From positions 168,401,740-168,465,739 of the forward strand of contig CM043944.1 in the NCBI GenBank assembly GCA_014529385.2: a stretch of 64,000 nt of DNA. The letters are read 5' to 3'. Positions 31,418-43,981 of the stretch are shown here, one piece after another. Positions within the stretch are counted from its first letter, which is position 1. Each line of letters starts with the position of its first letter. The notes under the pieces are model-generated. The model was not told the DNA's origin, made no database searches, and saw only the letters and a program-made list of their open reading frames with translations. A program made the translations under genes and the position numbers. The stretch comes from Adiantum capillus-veneris (Eukaryota > Streptophyta > Polypodiopsida > Polypodiales > Pteridaceae).

Positions 31418-32403
31418 TCAATCACAAAAACCATCGGCACTTACACGAAGACAGGTTATGTCAATATCAACAGTAGTGGGGGTGTCCTCATTGTGAGGAA
31501 ACCCTAAACCATTCAGCGTCTCTTTTGATGTCTCAATCTTGACCTTGAGCTCTATTTCTCTCCTTGCATCCACGCTGTCAGTGAGGCCTAAACACCGCAA
31601 TTCATTCTCAGCATCATGAAGCTTCTGTCTCATAGAAAGTACTATAGGGATGACCATATCATGGCTTTCTTTCAGAACCATCGCAGCTTCAAGCTCCTGA
31701 CCCGCATTCTTGAGCTGTTGTTTAGCACCCTATAGTCGATTTTTGAGATGGTCACTTGGACTCATGATGTGCTGCAAATCAGAGAGCCCAAAATATGATA
31801 GGCTTGCTGTCACTTTGTGAGAGATGTTAATAGAGAGCGGTGTTGCCCTGGTAGCAAAAACAACATTCGGAGATACTTGACCAGCGCAATCGTCCTTTGT
31901 TTTCGTGGAGCCTTCCTCTATTTTTTGACTTGAGGGGTGGGTATTACGCACCCTCCACTTTTCAACATGGGCATTGTAGTATCCTTTTTCTCGAAGGTCT
32001 GCAAATGTTGGACAACAAACTCAGCCCAATTGAACTGCATGATTGAGCCACTTGCAATTGCCACTGGACTGAATTGTTTTACAAAACCATGTGCAAAAGA
32101 CGAATTAATTTCCATGTTGGTGGGGGCCTTCTGGTACACCCTGTAGTGTAGCTAAAGTACTTGCTCGTACATGTCGCTACGAATGCTACTGCATTTGAAG
32201 CAATATTCACTGCTTCGATCCTTCGCCTCTCTGAAAACACTTAACCACTCCACATCTGTAATCTGCTCCCCCTTCACCAATTTGGGGTTGACACCGTCCA
32301 TGGAGAGGCCATGGACAACATTAAAATCTTCTGCTGTTACACAAAACTTTTCCTGCAGTGGGATGTTTAGCTTGGGAGCTTTCCATCGGCCTGCACACCA
32401 CAC
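31418..32403 (-). pseudogene. Gene B, central segments with coiled coil
   Basis: Successive minus-strand blocks: WKAPKLNIPLQEKFCVTAED followed by FNVVHGLSMDGVNPK (32152-32403), then MQFNWAEFVVQHLQTFEK (31918-32139), then NISHKVTASLSYFGLSDLQH (31730-31951), then a helix-rich QKLHDAENELRCLGL...REIELKVKIETSKETLNGLG (31418-31681). The first block vaguely resembles the F-x-[IV]-T-x-x-D-F-x-x-V-x-G-L pattern of plant proteins linked to transposons (plant mobile domain or DUF1985), but this is a weak likeness. At least one frameshift separates the blocks. Confidence 0.4.
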
Positions 32404-32759
32404 AGGATTATAAGACTAAAACCTTACAGAACCCCACTAGAATAGGGATGTCAAGTAATTTCTACACAGGAAATCACGCAGGGTCTCCTTAGATGCAATC
32501 ATCTAAGTATGCACCTTGAATTCCTAAGGCAATACACAAGCACCTGATCAGTGTGAGAGAATCCACAACAGGATTGCAGCCAAGGGGTACAACAAAAACA
32601 AGCATATAAGCTGAATTCATAGTCCTCTGTGTTGATTGCGCATATGCTTAGCAACACAATTTTCTCATGGGTGAGAGGATTCACTAACAGATCGGGGACT
32701 GCTAGAGAAATGTGTCATAATTTGCTTGATTTACAACTTCCAAATGTGGCCCCCTCATT

Positions 32760-32762
<3 letters not shown>

Positions 32763-32802
<40 letters not shown>

Positions 32803-33061
32803 TTGAGTCCTACTTTCCCTTCTGTGCATGCATGTACTTTGACATTGGGGATCCTTGGGAATAAGAAGCCTTAAATCTTTTGCAGGGCGGAGGAGAAGCA
32901 ATAGAACCTTTGCCCCTCGGCTTCCTTCTCGGTGGAATACTGTCAAGAGAGTTGTCGGAGGTGGTTGGCTCTAGTGGTGAGCTATCATCCACTTGGGTTG
33001 ACTGTTGGCCTCTGACTACAGACTTGCTTGCAGCTCGCAATCACTTTCCTCCCTCTCTCTG
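32763..33061 (-). pseudogene. Gene B, possible first coding exon, with (GA)n repeat
   Basis: The minus strand at 32810-33040 encodes a serine/proline-rich, basic segment (SIPPRRKPRGKGSIASPPPC) that looks like a disordered, possibly nuclear-targeted N-terminus. A (GA)n run at 32763-32799 follows it on that strand. The assignment to gene B rests on position and strand only. Confidence 0.3.
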
Positions 33062-33552
33062 ACCTGTGGCCCCTGCACCGTGCTTCCCTCCATGCATCAT
33101 GACTACAGCAATACCTCAAGGTAACGACTGAGCTTAGCTGTTTGAGAAATTAAAAATATTACGACTCATTTTTTTGAAGTCCAACAGTCATGTTTTTCCA
33201 AGTGTGTGGGCCACCATTTCAGGGGGTGCACTATGTAATCATGTTAATGTATAACGTGAGTTCGAAAGGAGGGGTTTTAAAATGCAAAAAATTTAGGCAA
33301 TTTAACAGAAATACATTAAATAAGAGGTTTTTATATTCAATTTTGGGAAAAATTACTAAAATAAGGGGTCATTTTATTCATTCACACATGTTAAAAGAGG
33401 GATTTTTTTAATACCCCACGAACGCACGTTATATAGTCGGGTACTAAATGGTGAATCCCCCGAGGCCACCATCATGAACTATACAAAGTGTATCATGTGT
33501 TATGCTTACAAGATGTGCTTGTTGGCATATGTTAACTAGCACAAAAAGCACA
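33062..33552. other. Right subterminal region of D1
   Basis: AT-rich, no protein similarity. Near the right end it contains GTGCTTGTTGGCATATGTTAACTAGCAC, split by a few bases, which resembles the array units and mirrors the unit next to the left terminal repeat. Confidence 0.5.
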
Positions 33553-33578
33553 ACACGTTAACATGCTTCCACCCTACT
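33553..33578 (-). repeat. D1 right terminal inverted repeat and target duplication
   Basis: The reverse complement of 33553-33574 starts GGGTGGAAGCATGTTA, matching the left end at 20 of 22 positions. TACT follows at 33575-33578, and G1 RT/RNase H coding sequence continues from there. Confidence 0.8.
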
Positions 33579-34864
33579 AGCATATGAAATGGGAAAATCA
33601 AGTTTTCCATCACTTGGTTGAGCTAATATACATCAAATGGAAAAATTGGAAGCATCAATATGTATATGAAATATCTTATTCCAATATGGTGCTTTCAATA
33701 TTGGATCTGTAATGAGAGCTTGTTTAAGCTTCATGAAGGATACTTCACACTCATCAGACCATACAAAGAGTGTAAGCATGCCATACATGGGTTTTGCAAT
33801 TATAGCATACATATAAATGAAACATTTATAATATCCACAATGTCCCATGAAATCTTGAGCCCCTTTGACTGTTGTCGGCGGTCTAGGAAATTCAATAATA
33901 ACATGAATTTTATCCATATCAATTGCTTTGCCATTTTTAGACACTATATGTTCAAGAACTTTTCCTTGTTTGCCCATAAATGTGCACCTTTTAGGATTTA
34001 AGAAAATCCTATAAAGTCTATATTTTTCGAATACCTTTCTGAGATGTTCAAAATAATCAGCCCGGATTGATGAATGTACAAATAAATCATCCATATGTAC
34101 TTCCAAGAAACTCCTAAGATATTCTTTAAAAGCATGGCTCATCAATGTTTGAAATGTGGCAGGAGCATTAGTTAGCCCAAAAGGCATAGCCCTATAGGAA
34201 AAAATACCCCATTCGATTGCAAATATAGTTTTACGTTGATCTTTTGGATCAACCAAAGGTTGATTGTACCCCAAAAAGCTGTCTAAAATGTTAGAATCTT
34301 ATTTTCCTGCAACTCTTTTTAAAACATGCTCGATGATTTTGGAAGAGGGTAGTTATCTCTAATGGTGGCTGCATTCAATTTTTTGAGATTGACACATACT
34401 CTTAATTTTTCATTTTTCTTGGGTACCACCAACATTGGAGACACCCAATCTGTGTGTTCAATTTCATAAATGAATTCGGATTCCTTGAGCTTTTCTATCG
34501 CTTCTTTGATCTTTTTGGAAAATGGTTCATTAAATGTATATGGCCGTTGTCTACTTTGTTTTGCATCATCTCTCATATGTATGGTATGTTGACAAATGTC
34601 TGGATCAACACCCTTGAGATCTTTATAAGACCAAGCAAAGATATCTCGGTATTATTTCAGTAAGCTTATCAAAAGCTCTTCTTCTTCTTCAGTCAAGTCG
34701 TTTGCAATGTAGGCAGGTCTAGGCTCTTCTCTTAGTTCAGCTAAATCTATTTTCTTTGCATTTTCAGGTCCTTCATATGACTCACCCTGTTTTCTTAGTT
34801 CCCTTACAAGTTGTTCCACTATGATCTTTGGTCTTGGAGGGTATATTTCTTGTACTGGGATCAA
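33575..34864 (-). pseudogene. G1 reverse transcriptase region
   Basis: Minus-strand gypsy RT. The N-terminal part (34319-34576) has EHTDWVSPMLVVPKKNEKL and KKLNAATIRDNYPLP. The core (33633-34274) has FGLTNAPATFQTLMSHAFKE, then HMDDLFVHSS, in which the catalytic M-D-D is kept, and VSKNGKAIDMDKIHVI. The RNase H start FHIHIDASNF is followed by a stop. A frameshift lies near 34300. The left end is cut by D1 at TACT and resumes at 6984. Confidence 0.85.
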
Positions 34865-36456
34865 ACACTTGTTACATCTTTACTCTCTTCCTCGATTGTT
34901 TCCATTTTAGTGGTAAATGCCTTCTTTAGAGTTTTCTTCAAGTCTTGATATTTTTTCTTTTTTTCAACCCGTGTCATGGATGATTCATCATCCGGGTGCT
35001 TAGGTTTTGATTGAGTTTCCTTTCTCATTTTCCTTGATGTTTTAGATATTCCTTGCTTGTTGCCTGAAGGATATCTACCCGTGATTTTGTCTTTGACACA
35101 ATCATGTGCATCTATCTGCATCAAAAACTGTGTTCTACTAGAAACTGATGGCATAGGTCTAGATTTTAAGTTTTTTGTTTCTCTTTTCCTTATATACCAT
35201 TCTTGCCTTCTTGATTTTTGATTTGGAAAGTCAAAAAACTTTTCCTCTCCTCCTTTTAGGAGTAATTGGGCTCTCACATGTTCTTTTTCTGACCCAGAAT
35301 CATCGAATGTAGCTAAATGTTCTTCAAACTGATCAGTAGCATCATAATAGAGGTCCAAAAAGACTTGTTGAGCTTTCGGTAAGTCCTTGGGTTTCTGAAC
35401 TTCATCTTCAATTTGAATGGTTGAGATCATTTGTATGGTAATTATGTCATAACCATCCTCATTGCAAAATTGAGTGGGTATAGACGTATTCACACACATA
35501 TCCATTGTTGCCAAAATTTGAGTCCATTCAAATGTCTCAAACAAATGCTTAAGAAAGGGTTCAGGTATATATGCTTCATCTGTGCAATCCCTTTTTAAGA
35601 TACTTTCTTCTCGTTTTAAACTCCCATTTTCTGAGGCTCCACACATCCAAATAGGTGTGCCTTTGTTTAACCAAGATGGAAGCTTTGATTCAGCTGAGGA
35701 GACTGAGTCAAATTCTTGAATGGGTGTTTTCATTACATCTCTATAAGTGTGATCTTTCAAATTGACCCTTGTGATTGATCCCACTTGCTTCAAGTACAAA
35801 TAATTGTTTTCCCAATCGTGAATGAGCTGTACTTGACGCATGAATGGCCTTCCCAAGATGATCTTAAGTTTCTTTTCAAAGTCCACTATCGCAAAAGTAT
35901 GTTGATAATCAATTTCACAGGAGCTAAATATCATTATTTCAAGCAGTCTTAGGGGTTTTTCTATGTGGTCATCTGCCAATTGTAATTTCATTTGAGTTTG
36001 TCTAATGGCTGGTTTTCCCCATGATTCCCATACTGCTTCAGTGTGGCTATGGCTATGCCAACCCCAGTGTCCAGTATTGCCATGGTTTCTACATCATTAT
36101 ATTTCAAAGGAAGGGTTGTGTTTTCTTCTTCCCCCTCATAGTATTCTTCGACTTTGTTCATAGGGATGGATCTAATCTCCTTGTTATCCAATTTCATGTT
36201 TCAATTGACCCAAATTTTTTGTAATTATCCCTATTATCCCCACCTTCTCTAGAGTTTTTTGTAAATCATTCCATAAATATGGGCTGATTTTTAACAGTTC
36301 TCCCAAGGTTATGGGTGTTGACATGATTGAATGGATGTTCTCTACCTCCAGTGTCTGTTCTGCCCTTTTTACCTGAGTGGTTTTGCACACTATGGACTCA
36401 TCTTCGTTGTCTCCTAAGTAAGAGGGTAGTGTTTTTAGAGTCAATGGTTTAAACAT
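34861..36456 (-). pseudogene. G1 protease and surrounding ORF
   Basis: The minus strand encodes MAILDTGVGIAIATLK (36.1 kb) and, in the next ORF, IILGRPFMRQVQLIHDW (35.8 kb): the two halves of a retropepsin with an intact D-T-G. A frameshift at about 35990 splits them. The downstream 34861-35800 part is charged linker. The corresponding G2 domain has D-G-G at the catalytic triad. Confidence 0.8.
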
Positions 36457-36530
36457 TCTTAGGTAAATTCTATAACCAGACTTCCTCTATAGGAGTTGAT
36501 TTCAAAGTTATACTCCCATCATTAATCTGT

Positions 36531-38342
36531 CACTTTTTCCCATAAATGTCATGGCCAATAGTCTTCCTCCACAAATGAAATTCCATATAAAGCATCTTCA
36601 CTATTAGTAGGCACTATGAGTTTTGGCTGCTCAATTTCAAGGTGGGGTTCTATCACCACTTTGGATTTCTCTTTATTGGTTTCTACCACAAGCTCCTCAG
36701 GTTTTGTTATACTCTCAAGCTTGGGTTTTTGCTTTTCTAGCATTTCTTGAGTAATTCTTACCAAATTTTGATAAGCTTCAAGCTTAGCTTCTTCCATATA
36801 TGGAGAAGGTTAGTTTTTCCATTTGTTTCCATATTTTGGCTTGCTTGAAGTCCCACTTGGAAAGCTTCCAAGGCAGCATTGATTGGCTCAATAACTTTGT
36901 CTACCAAAATTGATCCTCCAGATTTTATTTTGGTTTCCTTGATTTCACTCCCAGTTTCTTTCACTTTTTTTTGGAATAGTTTTTTTGACTTTTTTCTCAA
37001 TTTTCTCCTTTTTTTGTGTTTTCTCATCTTATATCTTTGACGTCTTCTTTTCTTGGTGTTTTGCAAGGAATTTTTAGTATTCTCTGATTCATCAGAGGAT
37101 TTATGTTTCTTTTTCTTAGCTTGTGCTCGAGTGATCACCTTAGGCAGGTCTTGTGCTCAAGTTGCATACCATATTTTTAGGAAAGCTGGACGGGCTCCAC
37201 TATGGCATTTAAACTCGGTTCTTTAGCATGACAAGTCTACTAGCATATACTCTCATGCGAGCTTTTGTCACTTGTTGCAAGACACAAAAGGGAAAGTCCA
37301 TTCTACTTTTGAAGTTTGTTAGCTCCGCAAGCTGGCCATCCTGTGCAATATATGGTATCATAGATCCGTTCAAGCCCTATATACCCCCCCCCCCCCCGGC
37401 GGTACCTAAGGGCTTGCTCCTAGAGCTTGTGGTATCTCATTAATCTCTCTCACTTTTTCCCATAAATGTCATGGCCAGTCTTCCTCCACAAATGGAATTC
37501 CATATAAAGCATCTTCACTTTAGGCACTATGAGTTTTGACTGCTCAATTTCAAGGTGGGGTTCTATCACCACTTTGGATTTCTCTTTATTGGTATCTACC
37601 ACAAGCTCCTCAGGTTTTGTTATACTCTCAAGCTTGCGTTTTTGTTTTTCTAGCAATTCTTGAGTAATTCTTAGCAAATTTTGATAAGCTTCAAGCTTAG
37701 CTGCTTCCATATTTGGAGAAGGATAGTTTTTCCATTTGTTTTCCAAATTTTTGCCTGCTTTAAGTCCTACTTGGAAAGCTTCCAAGGCAGCATTAATTAG
37801 CTCAAAAATTTTGTCTACCAAAATTGATCCTCCAGATTTTATTGTGGTTTCCTTGATTTCACTCCCAGTTTCTTTCACTTTTTTTGGAATAGTTTTTTGG
37901 CTTTTTCCTCAATTGTCTCCTTTTGTTTGTGTTTTTGACTCATGTCATATCTTTGACGTCCTCTTTTCGTGGTCTTTTGCGAGGAATTTTTAGTATTCTC
38001 TGATTCATCAGAGGAGTTATGTTTCTTTTTCTTAGCTTGTGCTCTAGTACTCACCTTAGGCAGGTCTTGTGCTCAAGTTGCATACCATATTTTTAGGAAA
38101 GCTGGGCGGGCTTTACTAAGGAATTTAAACTCGTCTCTTTAGCATGACAAGTCTACTAGCAGATACTCTTATGTGAGCTTTTGTCACTCGTTGCAAGACA
38201 CAAAAGGGAAAGCCCATTCTACTTTTGAAGTTTGTTAGCTCCACAACTGGCCATCTTGTGCAATAATATGGTACCAAAGATCCGTTCAAGCCCTATACCC
38301 CCCCCTTTACCTAAAGGCTTGCTCCTAGAGCTTGTGGTATCT
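36531..38342 (-). repeat. Direct tandem duplication of the G1 gag 5' region
   Basis: Two copies of about 910 bp (36531-37443 and 37451-38342), offset by 920 bp. Each starts with TTTTTCCCATAAATGTCATGG, split by position, and ends with CTAGAGCTTGTGGTATCTCA; each contains a C-run just before the end (37382-37397 and 38299-38304). On the minus strand both encode the same segment: KETGSEIKET, GGSILVDK, NAALEAFQVGL, LEAYQNL and ESITKPEELVV. The frame is open across 37450-37878 in one copy and broken in the other. Confidence 0.9.
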
Positions 38343-38594
38343 CACTCCGAGACTTAAGGAAAGGCTCACACCACATAAGGGTCATTTCCCATAGTGGTAA
38401 AGGCTCAGTTAATTGACAAAGCCAAAAAGAAAAGCAAAGCCTTTAAAGGAATCTGAAAGAGAAGCTAAACCATTCAAAGGCTTTGAGTTTTCTTTGGACA
38501 CTTCAAGATAAAAAGGTAAGATGTTTTCTACTCTCATGTGAAGAGTGAAGAGTGACTTCACCCTAGGTGAAGAGGTGCTTCATATTAGAAGGAA

Positions 38595-38677
<83 letters not shown>

Positions 38678-38711
38678 CCACTTTGTATTAAGAGGAACTG
38701 CAAAATGCATC
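38343..38711 (-). other. G1 upstream sequence with (CT)n run
   Basis: Non-coding. A pure CT run covers about 38599-38674. No primer binding site or LTR for G1 was found before the chromovirus LTR begins at 38712. Confidence 0.5.
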
Positions 38712-40021
38712 TGTAATGGAAATGGCCTATGAACTTTGAGAATAGCAGAATTTAGAGAATTAGAGTGAGCATTTTTATGAGGCTACTTTGAGAACATAGA
38801 GGGTGAACTTAATTAGCAGTAGAAACATACCCATTATACCTAATTAACTTGGCACTAACAATACTTTTGCAAGAGAGAGAATTGGAGAACTTGACAGCAG
38901 TTGAGGACCGGATTTATGTGGAACCGGTCCCCCCTCCAAAGACTTTTCTATTATAGATTCTCATATCAAGAGAGACTTGGTACAATACAATCCTTGTGCT
39001 CCTTGTGACCTTGGTAATGCAATGAACATGGAAAGCTTCATGCGTCACGAGCATAACATAAACTTTGTAAAAACATTAATCCTCGGACTCAGTCCCCCCA
39101 AGGCCTCAAACACCTTCGAAGGTGGAGAGAGCTAGCGGGGAATGAGGGTAGGGAAGAGGAAGATGACGTAAGATATGACAAAGAGATAATTCCTCACTTA
39201 TCATCACTCTTCTTGATTAGGATATCATAATAGCATAGTAATGAAGATGAATAAGATGGCAAGCTTAATCATTGAAGCATGGCTCTTGGTTGGATTTGCA
39301 TTCCATAGCCAAAAGTGTTGTCGTAGGCTCTCAACTTCTCAACAAGCTTAGAGAAGGAGATGGAGCTCTTGCACTTTGCACCTCACACAATGAGTGTGTG
39401 TGTGTGGGAGAGTATATCCCCCAATCTAGCCTCTAGCTTCCTTGGTTGACCCCCCCTTGGAGCTCATGAGAGAATTTGATTGGACCCTTACAAGCTTAGC
39501 CAATCACATGCTTTAGTTAAATCAAGCAACCATGCTAGCCTTGAGACAAATGTCCCCCTTTCCCCTTTGAGAGGGAGGAATTGATAAATACATAAACAAT
39601 TAATTAAATTAGCTAAATTATCATTGGACCCCTTGAGAGGCCAACCAATAGGCTTCCTTAGTCAGCAAGAACAACAAGCACCTCAAGCACCTTAGTCAGC
39701 AACCACGACAAGCACCTCAAGCTTGGGCTGGGTTTCCACCTCAAGCATAGTCCTAGCTTGCCTAAGATCAAAGGACTTTTAACACTAACCTTTGGAGGTA
39801 TTTAATGAAGCTAATTATAAGGTCTTTAAGCTCCATTAGCTACCCTTGATCCTTGACATACCATCTCTCATTTGGACCCCTTTAACCTTGGCCCCGTGTT
39901 GAGATAGATCCTAAGCACATTTCTATATTCTAACCCTTGTTCTTGCTTATTCTCCCACATTAAATGACCAATTTAAGATGAGAAAATCATTTGGGTTGGT
40001 TAGAAATTAGATTTTATGACA
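38712..40021 (-). repeat. G3 3' LTR (left copy)
   Basis: Begins TGTAATGGAAATGGCC and ends TTTTATGACA; 1.31 kb. It lacks about 250 bp present in the right copy near 60490-60720. The polypurine tract (minus-strand AAGAGAGAGG, about 40025-40034) follows. Confidence 0.85.
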
Positions 40022-40119
40022 TTACCTCTCTCTTGAAATAATAGTCGTCCTTGACTATGAGGCAAAAGTGATAAAGCCTTAGTCATTAGTCGATGTTTCT
40101 TAGCGGGTAGAGGATCCTT
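40022..40119 (-). other. G3 3' end between LTR and M1
   Basis: A short stretch of G3 untranslated sequence up to the M1 target duplication. Confidence 0.6.
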
Positions 40120-40205
40120 TTTACCCTTTACGGACGCGATTTCTGGGCGAGCAGTTTCTGGCGAGCGCTTTTTAAAAATCGGGCGAGCGGATTCTCTAAA
40201 GAAGG
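40120..40205 (+). repeat. M1 left target duplication and inverted repeat
   Basis: TTTACCCT, then an inverted repeat with three copies of GGCGAGC at about 18-bp spacing, followed by a (CT)n run (40218-40246). The right end has the same order, including the microsatellite. Confidence 0.8.
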
Positions 40206-40215
40206 GACAATCTAC

Positions 40216-40250
<35 letters not shown>

Positions 40251-40536
40251 TAAAATTTGATTGTCATTTCACGACCAACTTACATTCAAACAAAAAACAC
40301 CGGCGAATCATTTAATACACTATTAATAAGAGAAATAGAAGTTCCTTACACACCATTAGGGTCTATTTCATCTAGCAAACCCCAAATCTATGAGTTCCAT
40401 TGCATCCAAAGTAAATACATATGGGGGGTGATACACATTGGGTGACGTGGAGGAAAGAAGGGAGGTGGGGGGCCATATCCTCTGGGAGGAAACAAAGGTC
40501 GTGCCAACGGGGGTAGTGCACCAAATGGTGGGGAAA

Positions 40537-43500
40537 CTACTCCAAATGGAAAAGGGTATGAACTATATGTGGGGGGGGGGGGGTTGCAGGTAGTGAAAAA
40601 GGCAATGGATCAACCCCGAGCGGGGCCTCAGATGTGGAGGCAATGAATGCACTGGGAGACGGTCCAATTGCACGCCATGCCAAAAATGGGGCTGTGAAAG
40701 TGGGATATGGTGCTGCTACTACTCCGCCTTGACTGTTGAGTGGTGTCGGGAACGGTGGGTCAAGCGGATGAAGCTGCTCGGACACCTGCTGTGGTTTCTC
40801 AGTTACCTGAGCTCAAGGAACCCCACCCGTGCTAGCTGCATGTGGCCTAGTGTGTAAGGGAAACGCCATGTACACCAAACGTACGCCACCCAATCTCAAG
40901 CTAGGGTTCATCTGCCCTGTTCGTGATAGAGAGCCCAAGAATCTACGTAGTGACTGCATAGAACTGCATGCAGTTTTTGTTAGCACTATAAGTGTGCACA
41001 TAACTATGATTGTAAATAAGCGTGGCTTACCTGTCATTGCACAACACATCTGGAATAGCTTTTGCCAACTCTTTGGCACTAGCATGCACTGCAAGGTGGC
41101 GTGGCTCTACATGCATATATGTATGTAGCAACATAAGATCAAATATATCTTTCAAGCAATGCTAAAGAGAACAACACAACATTAAGCATTTTCACGTACC
41201 TAGATGGTTATCTCCCACAACTCTGGCCATGTTTGATAGGTCCTCTGCAGCCCTACCATGAGATGGTGAACATGGAGGGGACTCCTGGATGCCCCCCACT
41301 GGTCTGGGAGTGAAGGATAGTGTCGGTACACTGTGACTCATAGCACCAAGGCTATGAGCACTATCGCTGACTTCTACAGAATACTCCGCAACCACATGCT
41401 CGCTCTCACTATCGCTCGAAACTACAACCCTCTTCTTTCTCTTCCCACGTTGCTTGTCAGCTTGTTGTGCTTGCGAGTCTTTCCTTGAGGTCTGTTTCTT
41501 CCTCTCTGGTTTCTTTGATGTGTTTGGAGATAGAGCATCCTCTTCTTCCGTTTCTTCCTCTCTGGTTTCTTTGATGTGTTTGGAGATAGAGCATCCTCTT
41601 CTTCCGTGACGCACTATGCTCCGCTATTAATTAAAAGAAGAAGAATTATTGAGCCCATATTCTATTGCTTCATGGCAAAGGTAAAAACTACATAGAGGCA
41701 TACCTATGTATAGCTCTTCCTCTTTGGGTGGGTACTCCTTGTTCGGGTAGTCCAGCCACCAAGGACACTTGAGCCACACTCCCTTTGGTCGCAAGTCATC
41801 TATCCACTCGTTAGGATATAAGCCTGTCTCCTCTCTCTCCGACCTGCTACCATGCATCACTGGGGTGCTCGGGAATGGGAAAGACAAGAGCATCTCTCCA
41901 CCATCTACAAGACAAACCACAATGATTTCATTTGCATAGAACAATATTAGTGTATCCTACTACATTCTTAATTTGTCAATTAAAGATGTCGAACCTGTAC
42001 AACAAGCGTCGTGTCGTACAAGCAAAATGGGGTTGCTCTTCGGGTTCATGTGTGGATTTGATCCGAGCACTCCACTTCTTGAAGGCCTTCTCAAAGTGCT
42101 TGCGTCTGTATGTCAATAATGTGTGGGCAAGCGTGCAACCATGCCTACCTTCAGCCTTCTCATGTTGGATAGCAACATCATGATTCTCGGCCTCCATTTT
42201 CTCGGCCATCTTAATCACTCTCCTGCAGCAGCAAATAATAAGTCACAAGTTACATAAAAAATTGCTAGTTGGTGCAAATGTTCACTAAATCTAACCTTTC
42301 CAACTGCCACCAGTACACGTGATATCGAAGCCACTGGATCCACACCTTCTCCATCAAACCGATGCCCTTCTCCTTCAAGGATGCATCACCACCTTGGAGC
42401 AAATCAAGCAATCGGCACTTCCTATCAAAGGAAAAGCGAGACTTATTTTTTATTGCTACATAATAAAAAGAGAAATATATCCAATGATTTAAACGACTAT
42501 TACGGGCACGCGCTACCTCTGCCACTCTCGAGGGTGTCATTTTCGTGGTCTTCTCGCCCCAACCTGTAAATGAAATACATTTTTGGAAAAAATCGCTGCC
42601 ATTCTCTGGATTTGCAATGGTGGCTATCTCAAGCCCTTTGCGCGTAAAGTATTGCTCCGTTTGAGAAAACGCTAGATTGATGCTTTCCTCGTATGCGTCA
42701 GGTGCCAACTCGTAGTCAAAACTCCCTTTTGATGTCAGCCCTTCCGTTTTACTACTAAACATATGATCGAACTCTTCCTATTATTTTCAAAAGAGTCGAT
42801 CAAAATACACATAATAAGATTTCGTAATCAAAACATATTCTCATATACATTGTATATGAGAATATGTTTTGACAAGGACAGCCATTGGCAATTTTAGCCA
42901 CTTAGACTTATTTGGACCTCTAAAATTCAAAGCCCTTTCTGCTGCCAAACGTGCTCTTTCGAGGAATTTTTGTAGAAGTGATGTAGGGTCCGCCAACCCT
43001 AGCTTTCTCATCATGAAAATATCATGAGCAGTCGTGTGAGGCATTGAAACCCTCGTGGCCCTGTTTAATAATCGATTGTAATTTATATAGTTTACAAATA
43101 AGATGCATTTACATTAGCAAAAAAACAAAGGGCTCACCTATTGATCATACCCAAAACCAATAGAAACTCCACTGCGTCATGTGGCTGAAAGTCAACAAGA
43201 ACGCACTCCCATTTTGGCGCTTTCTCAATTGGAATGTCATTCTCGTTCATCCACCGCATCTATGCCTCCAATCGGTGATTACCATCCCAAACCACAAAGT
43301 ACCTCTCGACCATGTGACGGGGATTTGGCGAAGCTCTTCATCCAAATCATATGACATTGCAGATCCCTCGCAGCGTGACCACGACTAGTAAATTGTTTGT
43401 GATCCTCCCCAGGAATTCGTTCACTAACAATAAATCTTGCCATCGTTGGTCGGTAGCTTTTGTTTGCAATACAGAGTTGCAAATCGGCCACATGGTCATC

Positions 43501-43860
43501 ATGCGTGCGGATGGCGGGGTTTGAGAGAAGTCGACAAAGAGGCAATCGTGGAAGTTTCCCATCGTATGGTACTTTGTGAGAATCCACCCAACCCAAAGAA
43601 ATGTGTTTGTCGACAACATTTCCAAACACTTCGTCTTTGACATTCTCAATAGCGGTACCTGTTTCCACACGATGACTAGGTCCGGCGCTTGATTGTGATG
43701 TTCCAGCCACTCCAGTTACAATGGGTACAATACGATCCAAAGAACTCAATGCCTGAGATTGTTGGGTATCCTGTGTGCCTAATGGAGGTACTTCTTGTGA
43801 GGTAGTAACATCCACCTCATCAATTGCACCAGTATTTTTTGTTTGGTTTCTTGTTCTCAT
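40537..43860 (-). pseudogene. M1 accessory gene: multi-exon, ParB-like motif near the N-terminal part
   Basis: A minus-strand gene starting MRTRNQTKNTG at 43860. After a disordered start comes RPTMARFIVSERIPGEDHKQ and, frame-shifted, ERYFVVWDGNHRLEA (43264-43310). D-G-N-H-R-x-E-A is the signature of ParB/sulfiredoxin-like folds. The exon ends at GTGAGC (43137), with a 77-base intron to an acceptor at 43061. The next exon has RKLGLADPTSLLQKFLERAR. Further segments at 42265-42762 (VAEVARARNSR, DRKCRLLDLLQGGD), 41976-42218, 41627-41944 and 41192-41614 (charged, nuclear-like, KRGKRKKRVVVSSDSESE) follow in the same orientation with plausible acceptors. A TAG after RLEA and a frameshift damage it. 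Function unknown; ParB-like domains bind or cut nucleic acid, so a role in transposition is a guess. Confidence 0.45.
41493..41607 (-). repeat. Tandem duplication in the charged exon of the M1 accessory gene
   Basis: A unit of about 57 bp, containing TTTGATGTGTTTGGAGATAG, is present twice. On the minus strand it doubles an acidic/serine peptide segment (EEEDALSPNTSKKPERKK). Confidence 0.8.
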
Positions 43861-43937
43861 GCTTGCGAGAAAGAAGGATAATAACAAATAGATATAGGAT
43901 GATTTATGAGAATTTGTAGGTTGGAAGTTTGAGATGT

Positions 43938-43939
<2 letters not shown>

Positions 43940-43981
<42 letters not shown>

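Noticed and set aside
33575-38342. Treating the 33.6-38.3 kb gypsy fragment as a separate element from the 2.0-7.0 kb fragment
   Set aside because: The pol codons of the two fragments are directly adjacent across the D1 ends, with TACT on both sides, so they are one element.
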